From positions 44,849 through 108,848 of the forward strand of contig NZ_JAERQF010000016.1 of NCBI RefSeq assembly GCF_016734815.1: a stretch of 64,000 nt of DNA. Reading direction: 5' to 3'. This stretch comes from Hymenobacter rubidus. GTDB lineage: Bacteria; Bacteroidota; Bacteroidia; Cytophagales; Hymenobacteraceae. The notes below the pieces were generated by a model that worked only from the letters and a program-made list of their open reading frames with translations, was not told the DNA's origin and made no database searches. A program made the translations under genes and the position numbers. Each line of letters opens with the position of its first letter. Position 1 is the stretch's first letter. Below, in pieces: positions 9,691 to 18,361 of this stretch.

Positions 9691-9865
9691 AGTTCAGGAA
9701 GTAGCCCATTCAGCGAGGGGCGAAATCCAGATACGAAATTGAGCGGCCGAAAGCCGCAGCCGGCTGCCGGTTATCGGCCTACCCGGCCACCGCACCGACC
9801 ATGAGCCCGTCTTTGCTGACCAAGCAAGTACACCGATTTCCCAACGTTGCCAGACAGCCAAGCCG

Positions 9866-9923
9866 AAAAAAGCGCCTTGGCGCGGGGGCAACAAGGAAGC
9901 TTGCTGACCCCGCGCCAAGGCGC
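9866..9923 (-). terminator. Strong Rho-independent terminator, minus strand
   Basis: A perfect 16-bp stem (GCGCCTTGGCGCGGGG at 9872-9887 with its inverse at 9908-9923) with a 20-nt loop is followed on the minus strand by six T (A at 9866-9871). It lies just after the alpha/beta hydrolase gene and separates it from the efflux operon. Confidence 0.85.
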
Positions 9924-9944
9924 AACTACTGCCGTCATGCTGGG

Positions 9945-11120
9945 TTACTTTTGAGCCAGAATCCAGTTGTTGATGTCGGCCAGCGCATCGGGCGAAAGTG
10001 GCGCTTCGGAACTGTCCTTTTCATCGTTGGTGAGTTGCAGGGCGTGGTTGAGGCCGGGCAGGCGCAACTCGGCCACCCGGGCATTGTTGCGCAGGCCTTT
10101 TTTGAGCAGGGCCACGTTGACGGCGGCGTTAACCTGGCGGTCGTTTTCGCCCTGAAGCAGCAGCACCGGGCAGTGCACCTCGGCCAGGGCCGGCACGGGG
10201 TCGAAAGCGAGGTAGCTGCGGTAGGCCGGCGTGGTGAGCAACTGCACGCTGGCCTGCAAGTCGGCGGGAGCAATGTGGGGATAGCGCTGACGCAGCATGT
10301 TGCTCAGAATAGCCTGGGCCTGGGCATTATCAGGCGTTTGACGCACAATTTCGAGCATGGCGCGCTGGTGTTTGATGAGGTTTTCCTCGTCGCGGCGCAT
10401 GGCGGCTTTCTGGCGCAGGTGCTGCTGGTCGAGGTAGGTTTGCACTTGCGCTGCATTGGAGCCGTGGGCGCGCATTTTAGCGGCTTCCTGCTCGGCCGCC
10501 GCCTGCTCCAGCCGGTATTTGCGCTCGCGTTGGGCATCGGTCGAGTCGTTGCCCAATATCTTGCCGTACATCGCGGGCTGCTGGGCCAGCAGCTCGCGGC
10601 CGGGCAGGCCGGCCGCCGCCACCGCCACCACGAAAGTGGGGGCCAGGGGCTGTGCACCGGCCAACAACGCCACGTTGGCGCCCTCCCCATGCCCGACGAG
10701 GCCCAGGCGCGTTACGTCGACCTGGGGCCGGGTGCGCAGGTAATTGAGGGCTGCAATGGCATCGGCCGAGCGTTCGGCCAGGGTGGTGCTGGCCGCCAGC
10801 CCTTCGGAGCCGCCATGGCCGCGCTGGTGCAGGCGCAGCACCGCCACTCCCTGGCTCACCAAGTAGTCGGCCAAGCTATTCAGTAGCTGGCTTTCGGGCA
10901 AAACGGGGTTGCGCTCATCAACGCCGCGTTCGGGCAACAGCACTGCCGCCGGAAAAGGCCCTGGGCCGTTAGGCAGCCGCAAAATACCGTTGAGGCGCAC
11001 ACCTCCGGCCGGTGAAATAAGCGCAACCACCTCGACGTGGTCAAGCGGCTTGGCGTTGCTGCCAAAAACGAAAAGCTGGCAAAGGCAAACTGTAGCAAGA
11101 GCAAAAACGAAGTGTCGCAT
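9945..11120 (-). CDS. Alpha/beta-hydrolase-fold secreted protein, nucleophile Ser apparently absent
   Basis: The 391-residue protein has a signal peptide (MRHFVFALATVCLCQLFVFG) and an alpha/beta-hydrolase domain of the dienelactone hydrolase/peptidase S9-like kind: PNGPGPFPAAVLLPERG, LRLHQRGHGGSEG, a helical cap rich in Ala, Glu and Gln at about 195-270, then CPVLLLQGENDRQV and LPGLNHALQ. The Asp and His positions look intact. The nucleophile elbow, normally GxSxG, reads LVGHGEGANVA, so a Gly sits where the Ser is expected. The protein may be non-hydrolytic, or a different residue may serve. A perfect terminator follows. Function is unknown; the fold call is confident. Confidence 0.8.
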   Translation of the reverse strand: MRHFVFALATVCLCQLFVFGSNAKPLDHVEVVALISPAGGVRLNGILRLPNGPGPFPAAVLLPERGVDERNPVLPESQLLNSLADYLVSQGVAVLRLHQRGHGGSEGLAASTTLAERSADAIAALNYLRTRPQVDVTRLGLVGHGEGANVALLAGAQPLAPTFVVAVAAAGLPGRELLAQQPAMYGKILGNDSTDAQRERKYRLEQAAAEQEAAKMRAHGSNAAQVQTYLDQQHLRQKAAMRRDEENLIKHQRAMLEIVRQTPDNAQAQAILSNMLRQRYPHIAPADLQASVQLLTTPAYRSYLAFDPVPALAEVHCPVLLLQGENDRQVNAAVNVALLKKGLRNNARVAELRLPGLNHALQLTNDEKDSSEAPLSPDALADINNWILAQK

Positions 11121-11324
11121 AGTCAGGCAGGGCGGCCCGAAGGCCGGGTTAGCTAAGCAGCTAAGTAAGAAGGCCCAAAATTCACCTGCCCACAGTGCGC
11201 AGCCAGATAAATAGGACGAACCTAGCCAATTAGTCGACCACCTACGCCATTTTCTTGTCCAAGGATTTTCAGAATTCTCAAAATGGGTTTATTGTCCCAA
11301 AAAGAGATTCAACGCATCCCATTC

Positions 11325-11828
11325 TTATTTCAGCTGCGGCAACCAAGCTTGGCCTTGCCAGTGCAACACTACCCACATCAACGCATCGAACCCCAGCAAA
11401 AAGCCCCCTTGCACCCACAACGACTGCCCAAACCCCCAGAGCCGGGCTGCATGCCGTTGGCCAGGCGCCACGGCCAGCGCCCGCAGATAAAAACCGGTCA
11501 TGACATAAGCCACGTCGAGCCCGGCGTTCAACAGGAATAGGTTTTCATTGGAAAGCTGTGCCTGTACTAAATCGCTGGTTTGCAGGGCGGCAGGGGCTAT
11601 AAAGTGCAGGTGCAGCACGCCCCAGCACGTCAGCACGGCATTCACCAGGCCCCAGCACACGTTCATGCCGTGGAAATAGTAGGCCGGCTGCCGGCGGTCG
11701 GCGCGGGCCAAGTAGTAGCCGCTTCCCACCAGGTTCAGCAGCACCCAGGCGGCCAGCACGGCCAGCCCCCGGCCCAGCAATAGCTCACGGGCCTGGTAGA
11801 TAGCGGCGTAATTGAGGGCCAGGAGCAT
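11325..11828 (-). CDS. Small integral membrane protein, unknown function
   Basis: The 167-residue protein is predicted to have about four membrane helices: near residues 18-40 (GLAVLAAWVLLNLVGSGYYL), 50-75 (NVCWGLVNAVLTCWGVLHL), 95-120 and 130-155 (WVQGGFLLGFDALMWVVLH). No other ATG, GTG or TTG start exists upstream in frame before a stop, so the ATG at 11828 is taken. It begins 18 bp after the stop of the PorT-like barrel gene and is probably co-transcribed with it. I do not recognise a characterised family. Confidence 0.65.
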   Translation of the reverse strand: MLLALNYAAIYQARELLLGRGLAVLAAWVLLNLVGSGYYLARADRRQPAYYFHGMNVCWGLVNAVLTCWGVLHLHFIAPAALQTSDLVQAQLSNENLFLLNAGLDVAYVMTGFYLRALAVAPGQRHAARLWGFGQSLWVQGGFLLGFDALMWVVLHWQGQAWLPQLK

Positions 11829-11845
11829 TGAGCAGGCGAAAACGG

Positions 11846-12529
11846 CTAGTGCTTAAAGCCGAGGCCGACGTACAGCTGAAACACCTGGTTGCGGATGTTG
11901 TTGTCGCTGAGCGCAGTTCCTGTTTGGTTGCTGTAGTGCAGCACCGTGCCGTTCTGGTACACCTTGCCCAGGCTCCAGTCGAAGCGGGCGCCTACTTTGG
12001 CAAAGCCAACCCGCGCTTCGGCGCCGGCAATGGCGCCGTAATCCAGGCTGTTGAAGCCGTTGCTGCCAATGCTGACAGTGTTGCCACCGTCCTGCACGTT
12101 GGTGAGTAGCGACACCTGCGGCCCCACGTGAAGGCTGATGGTTTCGGTCAGGTTGCCCACGAACAGGATGGGCAGCTCCAGGTAGTCGAGGCGCGTGTCG
12201 CGGGTCGTTGAGCCCAGATAATCGGTGCGGTAGCCCTTGCGCGAATACAGCAGCTCCACCATCAGCGAAGCGAAGTTGTTGAAGCCGTATTGGGCGTATA
12301 CGCCGGCATGAAAATCCTTGAGATTGTCGCGGTTGGTAAACAACTCAGTGCCCGTGCCCTTGATGCTGGCCAGGTTGTAGCCGCCCTTCACGCCAAAGCC
12401 GGTATTGCGGGATTCGGTGCCGTCGCTGGCCGGGTAGTTGGAGGAAGAGGGAGTGCCCGTGTCCGATTGCGCCTGCACCGCGGGCGCGGCCAGCAGGCCC
12501 AGCGCCAGCATGATTACTGCTTGTTTCAT
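11846..12529 (-). CDS. PorT-like outer-membrane beta-barrel protein
   Basis: I chose the ATG at 12529 (227 residues) because it gives a signal peptide (MKQAVIMLALGLLAAPAVQA). The mature part has alternating beta strands typical of eight-stranded outer-membrane barrels of the PorT/opacity type: TGFGVKGGYNLASI, HAGVYAQYGFNNFASLMVEL, LDYLELPILFVGNLTETI, HVGPQVSLLTNV and a final VFQLYVGLGFKH with a terminal aromatic/His. It is a close paralogue of the next gene upstream (12667-13350), so the pair arose by tandem duplication. A role in the envelope is likely; nothing more specific can be read. Confidence 0.82.
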   Translation of the reverse strand: MKQAVIMLALGLLAAPAVQAQSDTGTPSSSNYPASDGTESRNTGFGVKGGYNLASIKGTGTELFTNRDNLKDFHAGVYAQYGFNNFASLMVELLYSRKGYRTDYLGSTTRDTRLDYLELPILFVGNLTETISLHVGPQVSLLTNVQDGGNTVSIGSNGFNSLDYGAIAGAEARVGFAKVGARFDWSLGKVYQNGTVLHYSNQTGTALSDNNIRNQVFQLYVGLGFKH

Positions 12530-12604
12530 AAGAGAGGAAGTATAAATCCGCGAAATGAGAAACGGGCGTAGGGATACAAAGTTTTTTGCTTCGTCCGTTG
12601 TCAA

Positions 12605-12634
12605 CAAAAAAGGAGGCCTGTAGGGCCTCCTTTT
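12605..12634. terminator. Bidirectional-looking terminator between paralogous barrel genes
   Basis: The hairpin AAAAGGAGGCC / GGCCTCCTTTT is flanked by A and T runs on both sides. It lies 33 bp after the stop of the upstream barrel gene, so the two paralogues are probably separate transcription units. Confidence 0.7.
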
Positions 12635-12666
12635 CAAGTATTTTCAGGCAACATAATACCCACAAG

Positions 12667-13350
12667 CTATTGCCGTAAGCCAATGCCCACGTACACCTGT
12701 ACCACTTGGTTGTGTACCGATGGCAGCGTAATGGTAGAGCCACTCACCTTGTAGCTGGTGTCGAAGACTTTGCCAAACGACAAGTCGTACCGGGCCCCCA
12801 CACGGGCTGGGCCTACGCGTAGCTCGGCCCCCGCAACCCCACCGAAGTCGATGCTGTTGAAGCCGTTGGAGGCAAGCGCTAGGTCAGTATCTCCCTGAGT
12901 TACCTTGGTCAGCAGCGAAACCTGCGGCCCTACGTGGAAACTAACGTTATCTGTTACGTTGGCAACGTACAAAATAGGCAACTCGAAGTAGTCGAGACGA
13001 GTAGTTTGGTTGGTAATTTTTACGGCGGTGCCGGTGCCGGTGGCAATGTCCGAATTGTAGCCTTTGCGATTATACAGCAACTCAACCTGAATTGAGGAAA
13101 AGTTGTTGAACCCAAACTGGCCATATACCCCAGCGTGAAAATTGTGATACGCCGACACGTTTGTGAGGTCGCCGCCGTACGGACGCGAAAAATTGTAGCC
13201 GCCTTTCACGCCAAAGCCGGTATTGCCGGAGTCGGTCGATTTGCCGCCGGTATAATCCTTTGAGGAAAGCGTGCCGCCGGGGCGGGCCTGGGCGAAAGCA
13301 GCCGTGGAAGAGGCCACCGCCAGTAATAGTATCAGAAGAGTCTTTTTCAT
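12667..13350 (-). CDS. PorT-like outer-membrane beta-barrel protein (paralogue)
   Basis: The 227-residue protein has a signal peptide ending at AAFAQ and the same barrel layout as its downstream neighbour: GNTGFGVKGGYNF, FHAGVYGQFGFNNFSSIQVE, TTRLDYFELPILYVANVTDN, FHVGPQVSLLTKV, VARYDL-like strand and the C-terminal VVQVYVGIGL. Length is identical to the 11846-12529 product and most strands align without gaps. It is followed by its own terminator. Specific function is unknown. Confidence 0.82.
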   Translation of the reverse strand: MKKTLLILLLAVASSTAAFAQARPGGTLSSKDYTGGKSTDSGNTGFGVKGGYNFSRPYGGDLTNVSAYHNFHAGVYGQFGFNNFSSIQVELLYNRKGYNSDIATGTGTAVKITNQTTRLDYFELPILYVANVTDNVSFHVGPQVSLLTKVTQGDTDLALASNGFNSIDFGGVAGAELRVGPARVGARYDLSFGKVFDTSYKVSGSTITLPSVHNQVVQVYVGIGLRQ

Positions 13351-13500
13351 GGATGAAAGGAGTGTGAAATGGAGGCAAAGCCGGGGAAGGTTACTATTCC
13401 CGTTTGCCCCTATACTTTTCCGGGGCCAGAAAGTTGCCCGGCACCGCGCCGGCCGCTTAAAATTTCGGCCTGAATTGTCGCGCTATGGTTGCCGAGGCGC

Positions 13501-13508
13501 TACCTTTG
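13501..13508 (+). promoter_or_regulatory. Bacteroidota-type -7 element for tRNA-Val
   Basis: TACCTTTG matches the Bacteroidota housekeeping -7 consensus TAnnTTTG exactly and lies about 32 bp before the tRNA. A TTG that could serve as the -33 element lies upstream near 13476. Inferred from consensus only. Confidence 0.5.
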
Positions 13509-13539
13509 GGGCCGTGGCCTGGTAGCAGGACCACAGCCC

Positions 13540-13614
13540 GGGGTGTTAGCTCAGTTGGTTCAGAGCGCCACCCTGACACGGTGGAGGTCGTTGGTTCGAG
13601 CCCAATACGCCTCA
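13540..13614 (+). tRNA. tRNA-Val (anticodon GAC)
   Basis: A cloverleaf folds from GGGGTGT (acceptor, 13540-13546) with ACGCCTC (13607-13613) and discriminator A at 13614. The D stem is GCTC/GAGC, the anticodon stem CCACC/GGTGG with loop CTGACAC (anticodon GAC), and the T loop TTCGAGC. CCA is not encoded. A -7 promoter element lies upstream and a terminator directly follows. Confidence 0.95.
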
Positions 13615-13615
13615 C

Positions 13616-13652
13616 AAAAACCCTCATTACAGGTCGTAATGAGGGTTTTTTT
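13616..13652 (+). terminator. Rho-independent terminator after tRNA-Val
   Basis: The stem CCCTCATTA (13621-13629) / TAATGAGGG (13637-13645) is followed by seven T, directly downstream of the tRNA 3' end. Confidence 0.9.
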
Positions 13653-13756
13653 ATGGGCCTGCTCCGGTCAGACTATTCTTTGGCAAACGCGGCGTAGCCG
13701 ATAAATACGGTGTAGCGTACAGGTATTGCCGGTGCTTGCCACCCCATCGCTCTCCC

Positions 13757-14086
13757 ATGTCTCCTTTTCAGCCCTTGGCCCTGTACGTGTTGGCCGGTTT
13801 CTGCGAAATCGGGGGCGGCTACTTGCTCTGGCGCTGGCTCAAGGCCGACCAGCCGGCCTGGACGGGCTTACTTGGGGCGCTGCTGCTGGTCGCCTACGGC
13901 TGGGTGGCCACGTTACAGACCACTTCCTTCGGCAAAACCTATGCGGTATACGGAGGGGTGTTTGTCGTGATGTCCATTGGCTGGGCCTGGTACATCGACG
14001 GTTTCCGGCCCGACCGGTTCGACGTCATCGGCGGGCTTATCTGTTGCGCGGGCATCGGCATCATCCTGTTCTGGCCCCGCCCCTGA
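13757..14086 (+). CDS. ynfA: YnfA/UPF0060 family small membrane protein
   Basis: The 109-residue protein has four membrane helices and the family's conserved segments: AGFCEIGGGYLLWRWLK in helix 1 (with the conserved Glu of small multidrug resistance-like proteins), TTSFGKTYAVYGGVFVVMS, WAWYIDGFRPDRFDVIGG and a final helix. YnfA proteins are related to the EmrE-type small multidrug transporters; transport by this copy is unproven. The ATG at 13757 matches the usual family length; an in-frame ATG seven codons upstream is possible. It is a single gene followed by a shared terminator. Confidence 0.9.
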   Translation: MSPFQPLALYVLAGFCEIGGGYLLWRWLKADQPAWTGLLGALLLVAYGWVATLQTTSFGKTYAVYGGVFVVMSIGWAWYIDGFRPDRFDVIGGLICCAGIGIILFWPRP

Positions 14087-14169
14087 ACGAAGCTGTATTC
14101 ATTCAGGAAATACGCTCAGCAGGCCGGGCTGATTGGTGCTGATGACTTCCGAAACGCCACCACAACAAT

Positions 14170-14202
14170 AAAAAGGGCCGCCCGGTTGGGCGGCCCTTTT
14201 TA
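14170..14202. terminator. Bidirectional terminator between convergent genes
   Basis: The hairpin AAAAGGGCCGCCC / GGGCGGCCCTTTTT lies between the plus-strand YnfA gene and the minus-strand T9SS protein gene that ends at 14227. Confidence 0.8.
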
Positions 14203-14226
14203 TCGGCACAAGTGCAGCAAATGAGG

Positions 14227-17200
14227 CTATTCCAGCACCACCTTGCGGGTCAGCATCTGGTCGCCAATGGCCACGCGCAAGGTGTACGGGCCCGACGCCA
14301 GACCACGGGTAAGCAGCAGCTGCTCGGTGCTGGCATTGGCCAGGTCCTTGGTCAGCACTACCTGGCCCAAAGCATTGAGCAGCGTGGCCTGGGCCTTGCC
14401 GCTGAAGCCGGTGAGGCGCAGCGCGAGCTGGCCGGTATTGCTGGGGTTGGGGTACACCAGCAGGGCATTGGTATCGGCCTGGGCGCGGGTGGCCAGCAGG
14501 TTGGTGGCGCCAATGGTAAAGGGGCCCGTGGGGTCGGTACTGGCAGCGCCGTTCACGGCCACGTAGTAGCGCTGGCCCGCCGTGAGGCCGGTGAGGGCTA
14601 CTGTGCCAACGGAGGTGTTGGCCGCGGTTGCGGTGCGGCAGGTGACCAGCACGAACGGTCCGGCCGAGCAGCTGGCGGCTGTGTAAACGCGCACCGTGCC
14701 CGAAGCATTACCGGTCAGGGTGAGGGTAGAGGCAGTGCCGCTGGGCGTGAAGGCAAACCACACGTCATTCGGCAGCGCCCCCCCGCCGCAAGCCGGCAGG
14801 AAAATGACGCTTGGCAAGCTGGTAGTAGCGCCCACGGTGGTGCTGTTGAGGGTGGTGCCGTTCGTGATGGTGATGGCACCGCAGGGGTCGTCATTAGCTG
14901 GCGCGGCGAGCGGGGTGCTGAAGGGGAAAGCCGCCGACAGCGTGCTGCTGCCGTTGAAGCCGCCGCACACTTGCATCACGTAGAACTGGTACGTGGTGTT
15001 GGGCGTGAGGCCGGTAACGGTCGTGCTGGTGCCCGTGAGGCCGCTGAGGGTGGTGCCGCCAGCCGGAGGCGTGAAGCCCGTGGGGCCGTAGTACACGGTA
15101 TAGGTGCTGCCAGCCGCTCCGGCCAGCCAGTTCAGCGTGGCCGACGTGCTGGTAACGCCCGTGACGTTCAGGCCGCCGGGCGTGGTGCAGTTCGGAATCG
15201 GGCTGGCGCAGATGGTGAAGTTGCCCAAGGTGCCGGCGCTGGAAAACTCACTGACGCGCACGTAGTACGTAGTGCTGGGCGTCAGCGAGCTCAGGTCGAG
15301 GTTGGGCGCGGCCGTGTTCACGGTGGTGCCGGAGCACTGACGGAACGTGAGCGGACCGGTGCAGGCCGTGCCGGAGTACACGCTCACCACGCTGGCGGCA
15401 CCGCCCGTCACCGAGATGCGGACGGCCGTGCTGGTAGGCCCGGTAGCGGCCGTTGTGAACTGGAACCATACATCGTGCGAGCCCGTGTAGGTGCTGCACG
15501 TGCCCTGGCCGCCAGTGCCGTAGATGGTGCTAGCCGTGGTGGTAGCCCCGAAAGTAGTAGTAGCCAGCGGCGTGCAGGTGTTGTTGATGGTGAGCACCGT
15601 GGCCCCGCAGGGCTCGTCGTTCACAATCTGGGTGTTGAAAGAAGCGGGCCCGGCCGTGCCGGAGTTGGAGCCGCCGGCGCAGTTCAGGGTCACGTAGAAC
15701 TGGTAGGTGGTGCCGGGCGTGAGGCCCGTGATGGTATAGGGCGGAGCTGTGAGGCCGGTTACGGCCGTGCCGCCGGTGGCCGGGTTGAAGCCCGTGGGGC
15801 CGTAAAGCACCGTGTAGGTGCCCGTGCCCCCGGTCAGCCAGGTAACCGTGGCCGTGGTGGTAGTGGTGGAGGTAGCGGCCAGGCTGGCCGGCGTGAGGCA
15901 GCCCGTGGCCGACTCCAGAACGATGTTATCGAGCCCGATATCCGTTGCCCCGAAGTCTGACTTACCCCGGAAGCGCAGCACGGCCGTGGCCGACGTGCTG
16001 GTAATGGGCAGCACCTGCGTGGTGAAGGTGGCGCTCAGCTTGTAGCCCCCCAGGCGGCCAAACGTCAGGCCGCCATCGTTCGAAAGCAACACAATGAGCG
16101 AGTCGCTGCCGCTGGTGTTGATAAAGTCGAAGCTCAGGCGCTTGGCCCCGGCGGCGCTCAGGTTCACGTACAAGTCCAGGTTGCCCAGGGCCCCGTTAGC
16201 AGCAAAGTAGCTATGGAAACGCGCCGAGTGGCTGCCCTGGCTGCTCACCGGCGAGTAGAGCCCGATGGTGGGGCTGGTCCAGGCGGCGCTGGTGGGGTCG
16301 TCTTCGCGGCGCCAGGAGTTGTTGCCGGTGGCGGGGCTGTTGCGCCAGCTGTTGGAAGGCGCATCGCGCGTATTGCACACATCAATCCAAGTGGTTTCGA
16401 AGCTCTGGATGACGGGCAGCGCGGCGTAGGTGGGGGCCGCCGTGGTCACGGTGACGGGCGCCGAAGTAGCCGTCAGGCTGCTGCCGGCGCAGGTGATGCG
16501 GGCGCGGTACTGCGTGGTAGCGGCCTGGCCGGCCACGGTGTAGGTGCTGGCAGTGGCTCCGCTGATGTCGGTCCACGTCACGCCGTTATCGGTCGAAGAC
16601 TGCCACTGGTACGTGATGCCGGCGTCGCTGCTGCCGCCCGTGAGCGAGAGCGTGAAGCCCGTGGACGCGCACACGCTGGTGACGCTGGCCACCGTGGTGC
16701 CGCCCGTGGGCGTGCCCGTGCACACACCGTTCAGGCTGACGGCCATGACGTTGAGCGTGCCCGTGGTGGAGGTTTTGGCAAAGCCAATGCTTTGCACCAG
16801 CTTGGTGTAGTTGGCCGGCAGCAAGGGCAGCCGGATTTGGTAGAGGCGCGGGTCGGTGGTGTTGTTTTCGATGGTGTTGTTGTCGTAGTTCACCCGGCCA
16901 ATGCCCTGAATGGCGAACCCCGTGCCCCCAAACCAGTCGGCCACCGTTTGCCCGGTAAAAACCTGCGTGGTGGCATCGGTGAAAGTCACGGTAACTGTCA
17001 CGGTGCTGGCGCCGTTGCCCGACGAAGCCAGAAAGTACACTTCGCCGGAGGCCTGCGGCGTGGTCAGCGACAGGGTTCCGCTGCCGGTGCTGGCAATGCG
17101 GAGCGAGTTGTTGGCCGAATACGACGCTAACTGGAAGCTGAGTCCGCTGGTAGCCACGCTATTGATAAGGCCCGTGGCCGGCAACGACACGGTGGGCGTG

Positions 17201-17433
17201 GCTCCGGTCGGGCTCACGTAGTTCGGCGCCATGAAGGCGTAGCGGGTGTTCACGTTGCCGCCGTCCATGTCGGAGGTGGTGGTGGAAATAACGGTGCCGG
17301 TGCCGTTGGCCACAATATCGGCCGTAAAGCCGGTGACGGTGACCGGCGTGAAACCGGCCTGCGCCTGGAGGGATGCCCCTAGTCCCAGCGCACAAAGCAG
17401 CGGGCGGAACAAACGGGTAATGCTTCTTTTCAT
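14227..17433 (-). CDS. Large secreted fibronectin type III repeat protein with T9SS type A sorting domain
   Basis: The ATG at 17433 gives 1068 residues with a signal peptide (FRPLLCALGLGASLQAQA). The N-terminal domain is followed by an Ig-like segment (GITYQWQSSTDNGVTWTDIS) and a jelly-roll-like region that covers roughly 400-560. Then come two fibronectin type III modules with the repeated phrase YGPTGFxP and TVTGLTPNTTYQFYVMQVC, alternating with modules of the NDEPCGA..WFQFT type. The C-terminus (LLVYPNPSNTGQLALRLTGF, then LLNALGQVVL) is a T9SS type A signal. It is probably a cell-surface adhesin or matrix protein. Base composition resembles the neighbours. Confidence 0.9.
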   Translation of the reverse strand: MKRSITRLFRPLLCALGLGASLQAQAGFTPVTVTGFTADIVANGTGTVISTTTSDMDGGNVNTRYAFMAPNYVSPTGATPTVSLPATGLINSVATSGLSFQLASYSANNSLRIASTGSGTLSLTTPQASGEVYFLASSGNGASTVTVTVTFTDATTQVFTGQTVADWFGGTGFAIQGIGRVNYDNNTIENNTTDPRLYQIRLPLLPANYTKLVQSIGFAKTSTTGTLNVMAVSLNGVCTGTPTGGTTVASVTSVCASTGFTLSLTGGSSDAGITYQWQSSTDNGVTWTDISGATASTYTVAGQAATTQYRARITCAGSSLTATSAPVTVTTAAPTYAALPVIQSFETTWIDVCNTRDAPSNSWRNSPATGNNSWRREDDPTSAAWTSPTIGLYSPVSSQGSHSARFHSYFAANGALGNLDLYVNLSAAGAKRLSFDFINTSGSDSLIVLLSNDGGLTFGRLGGYKLSATFTTQVLPITSTSATAVLRFRGKSDFGATDIGLDNIVLESATGCLTPASLAATSTTTTTATVTWLTGGTGTYTVLYGPTGFNPATGGTAVTGLTAPPYTITGLTPGTTYQFYVTLNCAGGSNSGTAGPASFNTQIVNDEPCGATVLTINNTCTPLATTTFGATTTASTIYGTGGQGTCSTYTGSHDVWFQFTTAATGPTSTAVRISVTGGAASVVSVYSGTACTGPLTFRQCSGTTVNTAAPNLDLSSLTPSTTYYVRVSEFSSAGTLGNFTICASPIPNCTTPGGLNVTGVTSTSATLNWLAGAAGSTYTVYYGPTGFTPPAGGTTLSGLTGTSTTVTGLTPNTTYQFYVMQVCGGFNGSSTLSAAFPFSTPLAAPANDDPCGAITITNGTTLNSTTVGATTSLPSVIFLPACGGGALPNDVWFAFTPSGTASTLTLTGNASGTVRVYTAASCSAGPFVLVTCRTATAANTSVGTVALTGLTAGQRYYVAVNGAASTDPTGPFTIGATNLLATRAQADTNALLVYPNPSNTGQLALRLTGFSGKAQATLLNALGQVVLTKDLANASTEQLLLTRGLASGPYTLRVAIGDQMLTRKVVLE

Positions 17434-17815
17434 AAGAAAAAGGTTGGGGTGAAAGAGGGGGTGAAAAGCGGTGGGTGGGAAAGTGCAACGAAGCCAGCGA
17501 CTTACAGTACAAGGCGCCGACGGGTGCGTAAATTTATTGCCCGACCAAGAGTTTGGTATCATGCGGTGGAAATTTATTCCAGAAGAATCCACAGCAGGCC
17601 AGCGGCTACGGGCAACGCCTTGGTCGCTCACGTTGGCCAATACACCTACAAAAAAAAGTATTCAACCGATGAAATATACCTGCTTCCGGGTATTGCGGAG
17701 TGTAAAAACACGCCAGATGTTTGTGGCTAACATTTCTGGAGCTCAGACACCAGCACAAACGAGGCGGCCCCGAAAAGCCTAACGAGTAGGACCCCAAACC
17801 CATTTTTTCCCATTT
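17434..17815. other. Divergent intergenic region, 382 bp, no gene seen
   Basis: The gap separates the minus-strand FN3/T9SS gene from the plus-strand GldL-like gene and should carry promoters for both. It is less GC-rich than its surroundings. I see no repeat of the dispersed families and no convincing reading frame. Confidence 0.4.
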
Positions 17816-18277
17816 ATGAATATCAAATCTATTCTCAACGCCGCCGCGCTCATTGTGGGGCTGGTCGGTATCTACTTCAAGTCCCAGTGGTGGGCTGGGG
17901 CCGACCTCCTGATATTGATTGGCTTTGGCTTGCTGCTGATTTCAACCGTGGCCTTCACCATCGGCGAAAACAAAGCCGCCGGCGTGCCCGATTCACTCAA
18001 TTACCTGATGGTAGCCACTTTGGCAGTAGGCATTATCGGGGCTGTATTTAAAATGTGGCACTGGGCCGGTGGCAACCTGTTGGTGCTGGGCGTGTTGGTG
18101 TTGATGGCGGTGTTGAGCTTGATGCTGATTGTTTCCAAAGCCACGGTGACCAGTTCCCGGCAGTTTCTGGCCGTTGCATTCGTGTATTTCACCCTGACGT
18201 TTGCCGTGGTGGGCTTGGTCCGGCCTCGTGCCGCAACTGGCCAGTCGGTAGCCACAACAGAGGCCCCGGCCGAGTAA
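17816..18277 (+). CDS. GldL-like small membrane protein with two helical-hairpin repeats
   Basis: The 153-residue protein has two similar halves: GLVGIYFKSQWWAGADLLIL (residues about 16-35) and GIIGAVFKMWHWAGGNLLVL (about 72-91), each followed by a second helix. This G..FK..HWxGADLLI pattern is the signature of the membrane part of GldL, the inner-membrane motor subunit of gliding and type IX secretion. The long cytoplasmic/periplasmic tail of GldL is absent and no gldK, gldM or gldN lies nearby, so it is a GldL-related membrane protein of unknown role rather than GldL itself. A terminator follows. Confidence 0.6.
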   Translation: MNIKSILNAAALIVGLVGIYFKSQWWAGADLLILIGFGLLLISTVAFTIGENKAAGVPDSLNYLMVATLAVGIIGAVFKMWHWAGGNLLVLGVLVLMAVLSLMLIVSKATVTSSRQFLAVAFVYFTLTFAVVGLVRPRAATGQSVATTEAPAE

Positions 18278-18303
18278 GTGACGTTTTTCAGTAAGTCAAG
18301 CAC

Positions 18304-18338
18304 AAAAAAGCCCCGGCGCAACCAGCGTCGGGGCTTTA
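18304..18338. terminator. Bidirectional terminator between convergent genes
   Basis: The hairpin AAAGCCCCG / CGGGGCTTT has an A run before and a short T run after it, between the GldL-like gene (plus) and pncB (minus). Confidence 0.75.
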
Positions 18339-18361
18339 TGTTTATTTTAATCGATACACCG

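Noticed and set aside
14212..15960. A 582-residue plus-strand frame
   Set aside because: It is antisense to the FN3/T9SS gene and has Gly/Arg/Ala-rich composition without hydrophobic cores; typical shadow of a GC-rich gene.
17816..18277. Naming the small membrane protein gldL
   Set aside because: The tail that binds GldM is missing and no gldK, gldM or gldN gene lies beside it.
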